A DNA stretch of 64,000 nucleotides from Sediminibacterium sp. GTDB taxonomy: Bacteria > Bacteroidota > Bacteroidia > B-17B0 > Aurantibacillaceae. Where the stretch lies: NCBI GenBank assembly GCA_030054095.1, contig JASGCO010000016.1, positions 1 through 64,000 of the forward strand, in the 5' to 3' direction. Positions 35,573 through 44,770 of this stretch are shown piece after piece. The notes beneath the pieces were generated by a model. That model searched no databases and was not told the origin of the DNA. It saw only the letters and a list, made by a program, of their open reading frames with translations. Positions within the stretch are counted from its first letter, which is position 1, and each line of letters begins with the position of its first letter. Position numbers and translations under genes: made by a program.

Positions 35573-36247
35573 TTATAAATTTTTAATTAAGGTAGCGTTC
35601 TCAAGGCCAAACTTCAACAAACTATTTTTTCCTAATGCTATGTTTAATTTCCGTACAATGTTATGGCGATGGTTTTCCACAGTCTTAACAGAAACAAATA
35701 AACTTTCGGCAATCTCCTTGTTAGTCATCGAATTAGCGATTAGTTTCAAAATAGCAATCTCACTTTTCGTCAGTGTTGTCAGACGCTTCAACAATGCATC
35801 ATCGGTATGAAAACCCGTTCTTCCTGCCTCGCGTAGCTTAGTCATGACAACGTCTTCAAAATAAAACTGGTTCTTCCTGACAATACGATCTATAACCGTG
35901 GTAATATTATCAAATGTATCTTCCTTTAATAAAAAGCCATCAGCCCCCAACGTTTTTACTTCATTAAATAATGATTTATCGTTATAGAACGTTAAGACCA
36001 GTATTTTGGTTTGCAAGGCTTTGTTTTGCTTTATTTGTTTACAAACATACAATCCATTCTTTTCAGGCATTTCCAGATCCAGAATAAGCAAACGGGGCTT
36101 CAATACTTCACACCACCTCAATGCTTCCTGACCATTGTTAGCTTCGGCTAAAAGATTTAATCCGGGAGTGCTGTTAATAATATTTGCCAATCCCAACCTG
36201 AATATAGGATGATCATCAGCCAAAATGATACTTATTTCTTCTTCCAT
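35573..36247 (-). CDS. NarL/FixJ-family response regulator
   Basis: A 224-aa response regulator with receiver (ILADDHP start; LLILDLEMPEKNG phosphoacceptor region; LVLTFYND; LLKED) and a LuxR-type HTH at the end (LTKSEIAILKLIANSMTNKEIAESLFVSVKTVENH). It is intact and 20 nt upstream of its kinase gene. If the kinase is truly broken, it would be left without its phosphate donor. The targets are unknown. Confidence 0.93.
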   Translation of the reverse strand: MEEEISIILADDHPIFRLGLANIINSTPGLNLLAEANNGQEALRWCEVLKPRLLILDLEMPEKNGLYVCKQIKQNKALQTKILVLTFYNDKSLFNEVKTLGADGFLLKEDTFDNITTVIDRIVRKNQFYFEDVVMTKLREAGRTGFHTDDALLKRLTTLTKSEIAILKLIANSMTNKEIAESLFVSVKTVENHRHNIVRKLNIALGKNSLLKFGLENATLIKNL

Positions 36248-36627
36248 TCATTATAATATTAAGCCATTCAGCGTTTACCTTAACTAAATTAGAACATCCT
36301 TCTTTACTTGCAAATCATATTTCTGTTGAAAAATACAATTTACGTATAGTTAAATAGTTATTTTATTAAAAAAATAGATGTTACCACCTAAAAAAGGGCG
36401 AGTTGTCTCTATTAATTTTGCGATGCATGTATTAACGATGATTTATGTTTGTTCATTCTGACTAGAGATAGGAATCACCTCTCTGACAAAGGAAAGATCC
36501 CCCTGAACAACATCGTCGCTAAATACACAAACTATACGCTCTTCAGAAAAAAGCACTCTCTAAGCATAACTGGGGGGCAATTAGTTTCAGGGGAATAACA
36601 ACAAAAAACTTTATTAAATTAATAAGT
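36248..36627. other. Intergenic region before a LytTR-only gene
   Basis: 380 nt without a gene. TAATTTTG at 36413-36420 is an exact -7 match on the plus strand and would give a leader of about 200 nt to 36628. The 1309 LytTR-only gene has the same element at a similar distance. I see no conserved structure shared by the two leaders. A 12-codon frame at 36424 is too short to judge. Confidence 0.4.
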
Positions 36628-36957
36628 ATGTCGCTGCTTCATAAATACAGGATTCTATTTGTAAAAGACAAAAAAGATTTTAAACGTATCAGGTTAGATG
36701 ATGTATTGTACATTAAACACGGTGAAAGAACCCTAATTTTCATGAACAATGAGCAAGTTATAGAAACCTGTTACACACTCCGCTCTCTCGAATTTAAACT
36801 TGACACCAGATTTGTAAGAATCAATCACAGCACTATCGTTAACATTAGTCGGATGGACTATATACACAAAAATAACGTCATTATAGATGGTGCTAAACTG
36901 GAACTAAGCATGAGCGGAAAAACAAATCTGCTCAAAAAAATACATGTATTGGGCTAA
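36628..36957 (+). CDS. LytTR DNA-binding domain protein without receiver
   Basis: A 109-aa protein made of one LytTR domain (VLYIKHGERTLIFM, RFVRINHSTIVNISRM, LELSMSGKTNLL). It has no receiver or membrane segment. It is divergent from the NarL-type regulator at 36247 and may serve another sensor or act alone. It is the third LytTR-only protein of the window. A long leader of about 200 nt may hold post-transcriptional control, but I see no clear structure. Confidence 0.88.
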   Translation: MSLLHKYRILFVKDKKDFKRIRLDDVLYIKHGERTLIFMNNEQVIETCYTLRSLEFKLDTRFVRINHSTIVNISRMDYIHKNNVIIDGAKLELSMSGKTNLLKKIHVLG

Positions 36958-37027
36958 TCTTTCCCTGCTCTATCTGTTTAAATTCGTTTCGTCCAACTTT
37001 CATCAGGATTCTTTTCCGGAATGCTTG

Positions 37028-38110
37028 TTACAATCGTCTGAACAAACCTTTGATATAATCCAGTGTGGCAATTTCTTTATAATTATCGCCAAAGGCATGA
37101 TTCCACATAAAAGGCAGATTGTAACTCACTGTTGCCATTTTGGTAATGGTGTCCTCATTCCAGTCTTTACTAAGGTTTTGAGGTAATTCAATTTTATGCG
37201 TCTCCAGCATTTCCATAAACTCGCTGTGTCCTTTTTTGTATATATCGCCCAAATGCTGAAAAATTACACAATTAGCGTAACAATGGCGGGTTCCATGTAT
37301 TTTTGACAGGCCGTAGCTAAGGGCATGACACACACCCACTTCGCTGTATGTTAAACTCAATCCACCCATTAAAGAGGCCACCATCAGCTTATCATCATTC
37401 TCAGGCGTTTGACCCGAAGACGATCCCAGATAAACTTCGCGGCATAATTTTAATGCCTGTTCTCCGTAAGCCAGACTAAACGCGTTATTACGTATGCCTG
37501 ATTCGGACTCAATGCAGTGAATATACGTATCCATACCGGTATAAAACCACCAGTCGCGCGGAACAGAAGCAATCAGTTCCGGATCCAGTATTACCTGATT
37601 AAACACTGTCCAGTCGCATTTTAAACCCAATTTCTTTTCAGGCCCGGTTAATACCGCTGTCATACTTACCTCTGCACCAGTTCCACTAATGGTTGGAACT
37701 CCCAAGTGGTAAATGCCTGGTTTTTTAATCAGATTCAACCCCTGGTACAAGGTAGAAGATCCTTCATTGGTTAGCATGAGGGAAAGTGCCTTGGCTATAT
37801 CCATAATGCTACCTCCTCCAATGCCTATTACACCACTTGGCAATCCCTTTTTCGCTAATATCTCATCCCGCAGGGTATCAATTTGTTCTGTGGTCGGTTC
37901 ATGTGGATCTACATCTATATAATAAACCAAATCCTCCGGCAGATTCTGCAATTTCTGATTAAGAGGTTTATCTTTAAAATACTGATCTACTACATATACA
38001 AAATAATTGTTGTTTTCAGTCCTTACAGGAGCAACCGTTTCACCTAATTGCGCAAAAGCACCGCGGCCATACGTTACCTTATCTATGTTTTTAAAATTTT
38101 TATGTGTCAT
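37028..38110 (-). CDS. KdnB-like iron-containing alcohol dehydrogenase
   Basis: A 360-aa NAD(P)-dependent group III metal alcohol dehydrogenase. It has the GIGGGSIMDIAKALSLMLTN nucleotide-binding stretch, GVPTISGTGAEVSMTAVLTG, the metal-binding His region VGVCHALSYGLS and the TRHCYANCVIFQHL stretch. Wording and length match the KdnB group, which oxidises the C8 hydroxyl of Kdo before amination to 8-amino-Kdo, a lipopolysaccharide sugar. The partner aminotransferase KdnA is not in the window, so the reaction here is not proven. It is the last gene of an operon with three envelope or redox genes. Confidence 0.85.
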   Translation of the reverse strand: MTHKNFKNIDKVTYGRGAFAQLGETVAPVRTENNNYFVYVVDQYFKDKPLNQKLQNLPEDLVYYIDVDPHEPTTEQIDTLRDEILAKKGLPSGVIGIGGGSIMDIAKALSLMLTNEGSSTLYQGLNLIKKPGIYHLGVPTISGTGAEVSMTAVLTGPEKKLGLKCDWTVFNQVILDPELIASVPRDWWFYTGMDTYIHCIESESGIRNNAFSLAYGEQALKLCREVYLGSSSGQTPENDDKLMVASLMGGLSLTYSEVGVCHALSYGLSKIHGTRHCYANCVIFQHLGDIYKKGHSEFMEMLETHKIELPQNLSKDWNEDTITKMATVSYNLPFMWNHAFGDNYKEIATLDYIKGLFRRL

Positions 38111-38126
38111 AATACTATGATTAAAA

Positions 38127-38549
38127 TTAGAGGTCTAAAAAACGTTGCTTGTCTTCCTGTTTTAATAACGCGCAATGCTCCACTCGTCCAAACCATTTCA
38201 TTCGCCGTTTCGCAATCCAATCGTACACCCAGTTACGCATAAATGGCGGAAACACAATAAACACCGCCATCACAGGCCATATTCCTTTCATGTAGGTTGT
38301 AATCCTCAATATCGCGCAGGTTTTTACAAAAGCCTGATTATTGCGAATCAACACAAGACTATCCATTTTCGCGGGATCAATCTCAAAATAATTCAACAGA
38401 CTTTTTCCCGTTTCCGATTGAAGAGAGGCGAATTTCAGCGCTTTTTTCCGTTCCCGTTTTAAATAAAACTGTATGCTAAGGTTGCAAAATCCACATTCTC
38501 CGTCGAATAATAAAATGGGTTGCAATTTAAGTATATCGTTTACTTCCAT
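38127..38549 (-). CDS. DCC-family thiol-disulfide oxidoreductase-like protein (DUF393)
   Basis: A 140-aa protein of the DCC family, named for its DxxCxxC motif (here DGECGFCN at about residues 16-23) and a thioredoxin-like course (FASLQSETGKSLL, DSLVLIRNNQAF). A hydrophobic segment (about 88-105) may touch the membrane. Function is assumed to be thiol redox. The start ATG shares a base with the stop of the cytochrome-type lipoprotein gene (TGATG), so translation is coupled. Confidence 0.85.
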   Translation of the reverse strand: MEVNDILKLQPILLFDGECGFCNLSIQFYLKRERKKALKFASLQSETGKSLLNYFEIDPAKMDSLVLIRNNQAFVKTCAILRITTYMKGIWPVMAVFIVFPPFMRNWVYDWIAKRRMKWFGRVEHCALLKQEDKQRFLDL

Positions 38550-40009
38550 CAGGGACGCAAATATATATAATAAGGATCAACCGACAATTCAACCCGTCGT
38601 TTTTGCTCGGTAAAAGTGCCTATATCGATAAAGCTTAAAAAGCCATTTCGCCCACCACATATACTGCTATGATGCGGCGCGGGGCCCTGAACCAGCAGAT
38701 TACGGCTTACCACATACACCAGATTAGCAGCTGGTTCGATGGCAAAACCATGTGGCTGAAAACCGGCTTTTGCCGTTTCAACAGCGTAGGTTGACAGATC
38801 TACCCGTTGCAACAATCCATGTGCACCAGCAACGGTAGCTGAATCGTAAGGGCAAGAGATGTACACTTTATTTTGATAGGTTACCATTTCCTGAGGATAA
38901 ATGGCCAGAGGAACAACCTGAGTCACCGAATTCTGTGCAATACTAAACACCCGTAGTTCGTTAGATTTCTGACAGGTAATTAAAAGATCCTGCTGGTTCG
39001 GCGCCAGTAAAATCTCATGTGCGTCTAGTTTGGGAGTTGGATTAGGTGGTACACCATTTTCAAGTGAAAGGGTTAAAGGATTAGAAAAGGCCGTATCGCT
39101 GGCATAAATATAGTTCCCAATCTGTCTGGTAACGTAAACTTTATCTTCGGCTGCATTTAAACAAATACCGTGCGGCACAGAAAATCCGCCTTGCACTCTT
39201 ATACACTTTAACTGCTCAAGATCGACAACAGCAACTTGTCCATTAGCGTTGTACGATACACAAAACGCTTTTTTTCCATCACTGGTTATAATAAACGTAT
39301 TCCAGTCCTTATTAATGGTATTGGCCGGCTGCCCCGGCATAAACAGGTTCGATTGCCCTACCAACGCATCATCGCTGCAACGAAATTTTTGTATGATGGA
39401 ATTATTAAGGAATACGACATACCAATATTGACCATCGGGCGATACTTTTATGGAGTGCGGCGATTCAATCACCGATGGGTTATTTCCAACCTCTATGTAA
39501 CGCATGGGCAAACGGGTTGATGCATCTATAACCGTTACCACATCGCATCCCTGATTAACCGCGTATAACTTACGCCGGTTAGCGGGACCCGAAAATTTAA
39601 CCTCCCCATTTACATCAGGCGCTCCATGATCTATCCAGTTTTTTAATAGTTCTAGTTCCGATCGGGATAATGGTTCACGATTAAGTGGCATGGTGGGGAC
39701 ATTGGTACTCCCCAAATCGGGATATATGTTACAAAATGTAAACAGGGTCGAAAATTTTGACTGATATGGAATAACTACTGCCCCGCTTTTACTGCCCTGA
39801 AACATGGCCGACCACGAACTTAGATTTAATCCACCAGCGGCTTCATAACTTACCGCATTATGGCAACCCGATGTCGCGCAGCGGTTAATGATAATACGGC
39901 TTATATCCGGAGGATAATCCCCTTCCGATACACGCCCCTTGTCTTTTCTGCATGACAGAAAAAGTAATAAAACAATTCCTGAAAATATACCAGCTATTTT
40001 AAACCTCAC
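38549..40009 (-). CDS. Lipoprotein with cytochrome-type and beta-propeller domains
   Basis: A 486-aa lipoprotein, lipobox ending at C20 (LFLSC). At about residues 33-130 there is a cytochrome-c-like domain with the CX4CH motif CATSGCH, a variant heme site seen in Bacteroidetes, and the end LLKNWIDHGAPD. From about 140 on, YVTN-type propeller repeats (HSIKVSPDGQYWYVVF, VPHGICLNAAEDKVYV, PHGFAIEPAANLVYVV) form a beta-propeller. It may carry electrons or serve as a surface oxidoreductase. The start is GTG, overlapping the stop of the VCBS gene by GTGA. Confidence 0.82.
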   Translation of the reverse strand: MRFKIAGIFSGIVLLLFLSCRKDKGRVSEGDYPPDISRIIINRCATSGCHNAVSYEAAGGLNLSSWSAMFQGSKSGAVVIPYQSKFSTLFTFCNIYPDLGSTNVPTMPLNREPLSRSELELLKNWIDHGAPDVNGEVKFSGPANRRKLYAVNQGCDVVTVIDASTRLPMRYIEVGNNPSVIESPHSIKVSPDGQYWYVVFLNNSIIQKFRCSDDALVGQSNLFMPGQPANTINKDWNTFIITSDGKKAFCVSYNANGQVAVVDLEQLKCIRVQGGFSVPHGICLNAAEDKVYVTRQIGNYIYASDTAFSNPLTLSLENGVPPNPTPKLDAHEILLAPNQQDLLITCQKSNELRVFSIAQNSVTQVVPLAIYPQEMVTYQNKVYISCPYDSATVAGAHGLLQRVDLSTYAVETAKAGFQPHGFAIEPAANLVYVVSRNLLVQGPAPHHSSICGGRNGFLSFIDIGTFTEQKRRVELSVDPYYIYLRP

Positions 40010-42240
40010 TTTTGTAAAATCACTTTATGCGTTTGTTGGTATAACTGCCCCGATAAAGCAGCCTTTACGTTTAGCAAATACAAACCGGCAGAATTACTAC
40101 CAAGATCAATTTCTGTTGTTCTATCAGGAAGCTCATAAACTGCCATTATCTGCCCTAAAGGGTTCAATAACTCTGCATAGGCTTTCCCCGATAATTCTTC
40201 AGGCACCGTAACAACTAATACACCGTTGGAAGGATTAGGGAAGATGTTTGAAAACTGACCGGAACTTAGCATTAGTTCATTAAGGCCGATAACCGATTTT
40301 TTTGAAGAAAAGTAACTGATGCCTCCTGAAAAATTCCCGAGCACCAAATCCCTTTTCCCATCTCCATCAATGTCTTCGTACAATGGTGTTGCCTGCTCTC
40401 CTTCATTAATCCCGTTAAGATCAGAAGCTAGTAATGTCACAGCAGAAAGGTTTGATGACACCGTGTAATGAAATAAACGCCCTTCCACATTTCCAAGCAA
40501 TAACTTTAACTGTCCGTTCTCGCGGTAAAAAAACGGAGCGGCGTAACCTTCGTTAAGGTATTTAAGAACGGAGCCTTCTATATCAATGCCACCAAATGTA
40601 TTGGTAACCAGCGAAAATGAGGGTGCTGTAATAGTACCTGTATTACGGTAATAGGCAATATTTCCATTCCGCATACCTATCATCACATCCAGTTTACCAT
40701 CCATATCCATATCTATTAATTGCGGATATCCCTCACTGGAAAATGTTGTCAGGTTAAAAGGGTTAATTTTTATGATAGAAAAATTGCAGGTAGCTCCGGC
40801 ACCAGCTGTATTTTCGACCCAATGCAGGGTACCATAATTATCACAATATAAAATATCGACATCTCCGTCGCCATCCACATCACCGGTAGTAGGCGAAATA
40901 GTCAGGTGATTTTTTACACTTAATCCGGCATAATCTCTGGTAACCAATGAAAAAACAGGCTGCGAAAGTGTACCAATATTACGGTACAGGGCCAATTGCG
41001 CTTTGGTGCCATTGGTAAGATAATACCCGTTATTTCCGATCAGTAAATCTTTACGTCCATCGTTATCGTAATCAATATAGGTGGGATTTACGCCCTGACC
41101 CAGATCTATCATTTCATCCTGAAACAAATTATCTTTCACAAACTGAAAATCAGGATTCGAAAGTGTTCCGTTGTTACGGTAATACCATACACTTTTAAAA
41201 TTGATCCCATTCGTATTTGGTGCTGCAATCAGATCTTTGAGGTTATCGCCATCCACATCCAGACTGTAAGCGCAGGGGAACGTGTTAAACCGTATTCGTT
41301 GCGTATTGTTTTTACTCGGATAATTGGGGAACATCCGCGTGGTATCCGTTAAATGAGCGCTGGCATTGCTCCCTGTATTTTCAGCATAAATAATACTGTT
41401 ACAGCTAATATCACCAAGAATCAAATCCTGATCGCCGTCGTTATTACGATCAAAACACATCAGGCATGAGCCAGCATGTAACGTTTTGTTTAATGGTTCC
41501 ATCGCTTGACCAGGCGACTTGGCCGGACACTGATCAAACTGCATTACACAATTATTTTCGCTGATACGGCCCCAGCAACTGTTTACCAAATGGTACACCA
41601 GACTATCGGAATGTCCGTAAAGTTCCTTACTTTGATTCTGATGATACTCAATCATTATCCCGTTTTGGGAAAACGTAAGCACATCCTGATCTCCGTCTCC
41701 ATCAATGTCGGCAATAGCCGGAATAGAAACAGAACTTACCAGTAAATTCGCTTTTGAATTTGGGTTAGGTGGATTATAAACACTTTGTAGTTGTACATTT
41801 ACCAGTGAAAATGTTAATCCTGCCTGAGGCGTGGAAATATTCTTGTACACCTGAACGCCTCCAAAGTACGATGCGAAAATATCCTGCTTTCCGTCGCCAT
41901 TATAGTCTTTCAGAATGGCCCAGTTATCCACTTTCGGAAAACGATAATTTAATTCAGGGGCGCTTTCGTAAACGATCTGTCCGGCCGTTCCACGCTTCAG
42001 AAAACAACGGAAACGGCCATAGGCGTTATTCGTTGTTTTATCATAGGCTACCACATCGTTTTTCCCGTCAAGATCCAGATCTATATTTGAAAAATTACAA
42101 AAATTTAGTCCCCCTGCCAGTGGCATTTTAAGTAATTTTCCGTTTTCATAAACACTAAATGTATCACGTCCTACAGATAGCTGGGCGTTAAAAGACAGAA
42201 ATAGTCCAGCGCAGAAAAAAAATAATAAAATGTAACGCAT
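40006..42240 (-). CDS. T9SS-sorted VCBS/FG-GAP repeat protein
   Basis: A 744-aa exported protein with signal peptide (MRYILLFFFCAGLFLSFNA). Many VCBS/FG-GAP-type calcium-binding repeats follow (DLDLDGKNDVVAYD, DYNGDGKQDIFASY, DIDGDGDQDVLTFS, DVDGDGDVDILYCD, DMDMDGKLDVMIG), giving an integrin-like propeller. The last ~75 residues are a type A T9SS sorting domain (NIFPNPSNGVL). It would be on the cell surface. It heads a coupled operon: VCBS protein, cytochrome-type lipoprotein, DCC protein, KdnB-like enzyme. The -7 element at 42250 leaves a leader of only a few nt. Confidence 0.88.
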   Translation of the reverse strand: MRYILLFFFCAGLFLSFNAQLSVGRDTFSVYENGKLLKMPLAGGLNFCNFSNIDLDLDGKNDVVAYDKTTNNAYGRFRCFLKRGTAGQIVYESAPELNYRFPKVDNWAILKDYNGDGKQDIFASYFGGVQVYKNISTPQAGLTFSLVNVQLQSVYNPPNPNSKANLLVSSVSIPAIADIDGDGDQDVLTFSQNGIMIEYHQNQSKELYGHSDSLVYHLVNSCWGRISENNCVMQFDQCPAKSPGQAMEPLNKTLHAGSCLMCFDRNNDGDQDLILGDISCNSIIYAENTGSNASAHLTDTTRMFPNYPSKNNTQRIRFNTFPCAYSLDVDGDNLKDLIAAPNTNGINFKSVWYYRNNGTLSNPDFQFVKDNLFQDEMIDLGQGVNPTYIDYDNDGRKDLLIGNNGYYLTNGTKAQLALYRNIGTLSQPVFSLVTRDYAGLSVKNHLTISPTTGDVDGDGDVDILYCDNYGTLHWVENTAGAGATCNFSIIKINPFNLTTFSSEGYPQLIDMDMDGKLDVMIGMRNGNIAYYRNTGTITAPSFSLVTNTFGGIDIEGSVLKYLNEGYAAPFFYRENGQLKLLLGNVEGRLFHYTVSSNLSAVTLLASDLNGINEGEQATPLYEDIDGDGKRDLVLGNFSGGISYFSSKKSVIGLNELMLSSGQFSNIFPNPSNGVLVVTVPEELSGKAYAELLNPLGQIMAVYELPDRTTEIDLGSNSAGLYLLNVKAALSGQLYQQTHKVILQK

Positions 42241-42249
42241 AGTTATATT

Positions 42250-42257
42250 CAAATATA
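42250..42257 (-). promoter_or_regulatory. Promoter -7 element of the VCBS operon
   Basis: TATATTTG on the minus strand, an exact TAnnTTTG match. With usual spacing, transcription would start about 3-5 nt before the ATG at 42240, a near-leaderless message. Confidence 0.5.
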
Positions 42258-42304
42258 CAAACTAATACCCCCGTAGCGAAACACAACACCGATAAATGGT
42301 GCTT

Positions 42305-42312
42305 TAACTTTG
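42305..42312 (+). promoter_or_regulatory. Promoter -7 element of the PKD/T9SS gene
   Basis: TAACTTTG matches TAnnTTTG exactly on the plus strand. Transcription would start near 42319, after a TTG at 42310 that could otherwise be read as the start codon. The real start of the gene is therefore further downstream. Confidence 0.5.
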
Positions 42313-42405
42313 TTAAAAATTACACGAAACGCCATCTGGACATTCTTTTTATATGCGTGTTTTAACAGTCTCCGATTCACTTTTTCCTTATCTTTAAGTT
42401 TTAAG

Positions 42406-44658
42406 TTGAGTAAACGCTACTTATACCTTTTGGTTTGGTTTTTTATGTGCAGAACCATTACTGCCACCCATATTGTTGGCGGTGAAATGATCTACGATAA
42501 ACTCAGTGGCAACGATTACAGAATTACATTAAAAGTTTACCGTGACTGTTATAATGGCGTGCCTCCATTTGATGGCGTTTTTAATCCAAACGGCCCTACT
42601 ATTCCGGCTTACATAACCGTTTATCAGAGTAATGGAAATATTCTGATTGGGCGGTATGACATAGGCGCGCCTGTAATCACCAACATTCCACCAAGTATCA
42701 ACAATCCCTGTATCATTACGCCCAACTCTGTTTGCGTAGAAGAAGGGGTTTATACTTATACGCTTAACCTGCCGCCTGTTGCTGGCGGATACGATATTAT
42801 TTATCAGCGTTGCTGCCGGAATAACACCATATTGAACATTGTAACTCCGGGAGCAACAGGTTCTACATACTATGCTCACATCAATGGTAATGATGAGGTG
42901 TTTAACAATAGTTCTCCGCGCTTTAAAAAATTCCCGCCTATTTTTATTTGTCAGGGATTAAACATCGCATTTGATCACTCCGCCACAGATCCGGATGGTG
43001 ACCAGTTAGTTTATTCTTTGTGCGCACCATTTAATGGATTAGATGGCTGTTGCCCCAGTATTGGCAGTTCCGCGCCGCCAAGCCAGCCAAACACTACCTG
43101 CCCCTCTCCGCCTTTGGTTTGCCCGTCCGAAGCCCCACCACCACCCTTTCCACCGGTTGTTTTTACATCTTCTTTTACCGGCAGTTATCCTATCGCCTCT
43201 AACCCCTCTATTACTGTTAACCCTTTTACCGGTTTTATGAATGGCAAACCTACTACTGTTGGACAATGGGTAGTAAGTGTTTGTGTGAGTGAGTACAGAA
43301 ACGGACAATTGATTGGTACGCACTACCGTGACTTTCAGTTTAATGTAGTAACCTGCAGTGTTACGGTATTAAGTATCATTAAACCCCAGGTAGATAAATG
43401 CAGTGGTTTTGACGTTAACTTTGTCAACCAAAGTGTTGGGGGAACTACGTTTAAATGGGATTTTGGCGTAAATGGCATCAATAGCGATACCTCTAATCTG
43501 GCAAATCCTAATTACACGTATCAGGATACCGGGAAATACGAAGTAACGCTAATTGCCAACCCCGGCAAGCCTTGTGCGGATACAGCTAAAGAAATATTCT
43601 CCATTTATCCCGTTCTGGATATTAAATTTCCGGCACAAAACAAGCAATGCCTGAAGGGGAATGCTTTCAATTTTACCGTTCAGGGTGTTTACAATGGTGC
43701 TGCTACTTTTACATGGACATTTGGAGGAAACGCCACGCCTACTACCGCTTTTACCAAAACTGTAAGTAATGTTATTTTTAATCAGAAGGGTTTATACACC
43801 GTAAAGTTAAAAGCGCGCCAAAGTACGTGTATAGATTCCTTTATTGATACAGTCAGGGTAATAGGTAGACCCGAGGCTAAAATCAGAAACTTTCCCACAC
43901 GGCTTTGCGACCCGGCCACCATTGCATTCAGTAACGGTAGCAGCAGCGATTTACCTCTGCAATTTGTATGGAAGTTTAGTGACGGGGAATCCAGTACAGC
44001 TTATGAACCTGTTAAAGTGTTTACTCCCCCCGGAATTTACGCCGTTACCTTAACGGCTATTACCAGCAGTTTATGTATTGATACCAGTCAATTTTCGATC
44101 AATACGATTACAGTTTCACCAACACCAAAAGCCGACTTTGTAGCCACTCCCTCTGTTACAAGCATATTTGATGCAGAGATCCTTTTTACAGATAAATCTA
44201 CTCCCGATGTTGTATTTTGGGAATACGATTATGGGGATGGTCTCGGTACCCCGCTGGCAAGCAGCTATCATACCTACAGGAAATACGGAACATACTATGT
44301 TACACAAAAGGTCAGAAACAGTTTTAGTTGCCGAGATTCAGTAACAAAAGAAGTTATCATACTTCCTGAATTCAGATTCTGGATTCCGAATACGTTTACC
44401 CCCAACAACGATAACCTTAACGACTTGTTTATGCCTTCTATTATTGGTGTGGATGAATATAACTTTGAAATTTATGATCGCTGGGGCGAACTCGTGTTTC
44501 AGACAGATGACACCGACCGGGGCTGGAACGGCAAACTGGGTAATAAAAAATGCAAACAGGATGTGTATGTATGGCGCATTACGTTCCGCAATGTGGTTAG
44601 TAAAAAAAGGGAACAACACTTTGGACACGTTCTTTTACTTCGCAGCGAGGAAGAATAA
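42406..44658 (+). CDS. PKD-domain protein with T9SS type B sorting domain
   Basis: A surface protein of about 750 aa. After the signal segment (YLYLLVWFFMCRTITA) comes a Cys-rich domain beginning THIVGGEMIYD, well known in large Bacteroidetes adhesin-like proteins. Three to four PKD domains follow (e.g. FKWDFGVNGINSDTSNL and FTWTFGGNATPTTAF, then FWEYDYGDG). The C-terminus is a gliding-motility-associated type B sorting domain (FTPNNDNLNDLF, YDRWGELVFQTDD). No ATG fits a full signal peptide: I choose TTG at 42406, while the first ATG, at 42445, would cut the signal. The start is uncertain. Role: adhesion or motility-related surface protein. Confidence 0.85.
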   Translation: MSKRYLYLLVWFFMCRTITATHIVGGEMIYDKLSGNDYRITLKVYRDCYNGVPPFDGVFNPNGPTIPAYITVYQSNGNILIGRYDIGAPVITNIPPSINNPCIITPNSVCVEEGVYTYTLNLPPVAGGYDIIYQRCCRNNTILNIVTPGATGSTYYAHINGNDEVFNNSSPRFKKFPPIFICQGLNIAFDHSATDPDGDQLVYSLCAPFNGLDGCCPSIGSSAPPSQPNTTCPSPPLVCPSEAPPPPFPPVVFTSSFTGSYPIASNPSITVNPFTGFMNGKPTTVGQWVVSVCVSEYRNGQLIGTHYRDFQFNVVTCSVTVLSIIKPQVDKCSGFDVNFVNQSVGGTTFKWDFGVNGINSDTSNLANPNYTYQDTGKYEVTLIANPGKPCADTAKEIFSIYPVLDIKFPAQNKQCLKGNAFNFTVQGVYNGAATFTWTFGGNATPTTAFTKTVSNVIFNQKGLYTVKLKARQSTCIDSFIDTVRVIGRPEAKIRNFPTRLCDPATIAFSNGSSSDLPLQFVWKFSDGESSTAYEPVKVFTPPGIYAVTLTAITSSLCIDTSQFSINTITVSPTPKADFVATPSVTSIFDAEILFTDKSTPDVVFWEYDYGDGLGTPLASSYHTYRKYGTYYVTQKVRNSFSCRDSVTKEVIILPEFRFWIPNTFTPNNDNLNDLFMPSIIGVDEYNFEIYDRWGELVFQTDDTDRGWNGKLGNKKCKQDVYVWRITFRNVVSKKREQHFGHVLLLRSEEE

Positions 44659-44670
44659 TTATTTTGCCTT

Positions 44671-44735
44671 GTAACAGAATTCCTAATACAGAATGTAGAT
44701 TTATAACCCAAATTACGTATTAGAAATCCTGTTAC
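44671..44735. repeat. Imperfect 19-bp inverted repeat between convergent genes
   Basis: GTAACAGAATTCCTAATAC (44671-44689) and GTATTAGAAATCCTGTTAC (44717-44735) match as inverted arms at 17 of 19 positions, around a 27-nt loop. A run of eight C follows directly on the plus strand. The repeat lies between the stops of the PKD gene and the convergent gene at 44771. It could end both transcripts, or be a small mobile-type repeat with terminal inverted ends. Confidence 0.55.
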
Positions 44736-44770
44736 GCCCCCCCCTTCAAAATCTGATGCGTAATCTGTAT

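Noticed and set aside
1106..36420. Shared regulatory leaders of the LytTR-only genes at 1309 and 36628
   Set aside because: Both have TAATTTTG about 200 nt upstream, but the leaders show no further similarity; the match alone can arise by chance.
42310..42312. TTG at the beginning of the long PKD/T9SS reading frame as start codon
   Set aside because: It coincides with the -7 element TAACTTTG (42305-42312), so it lies before the probable transcription start.
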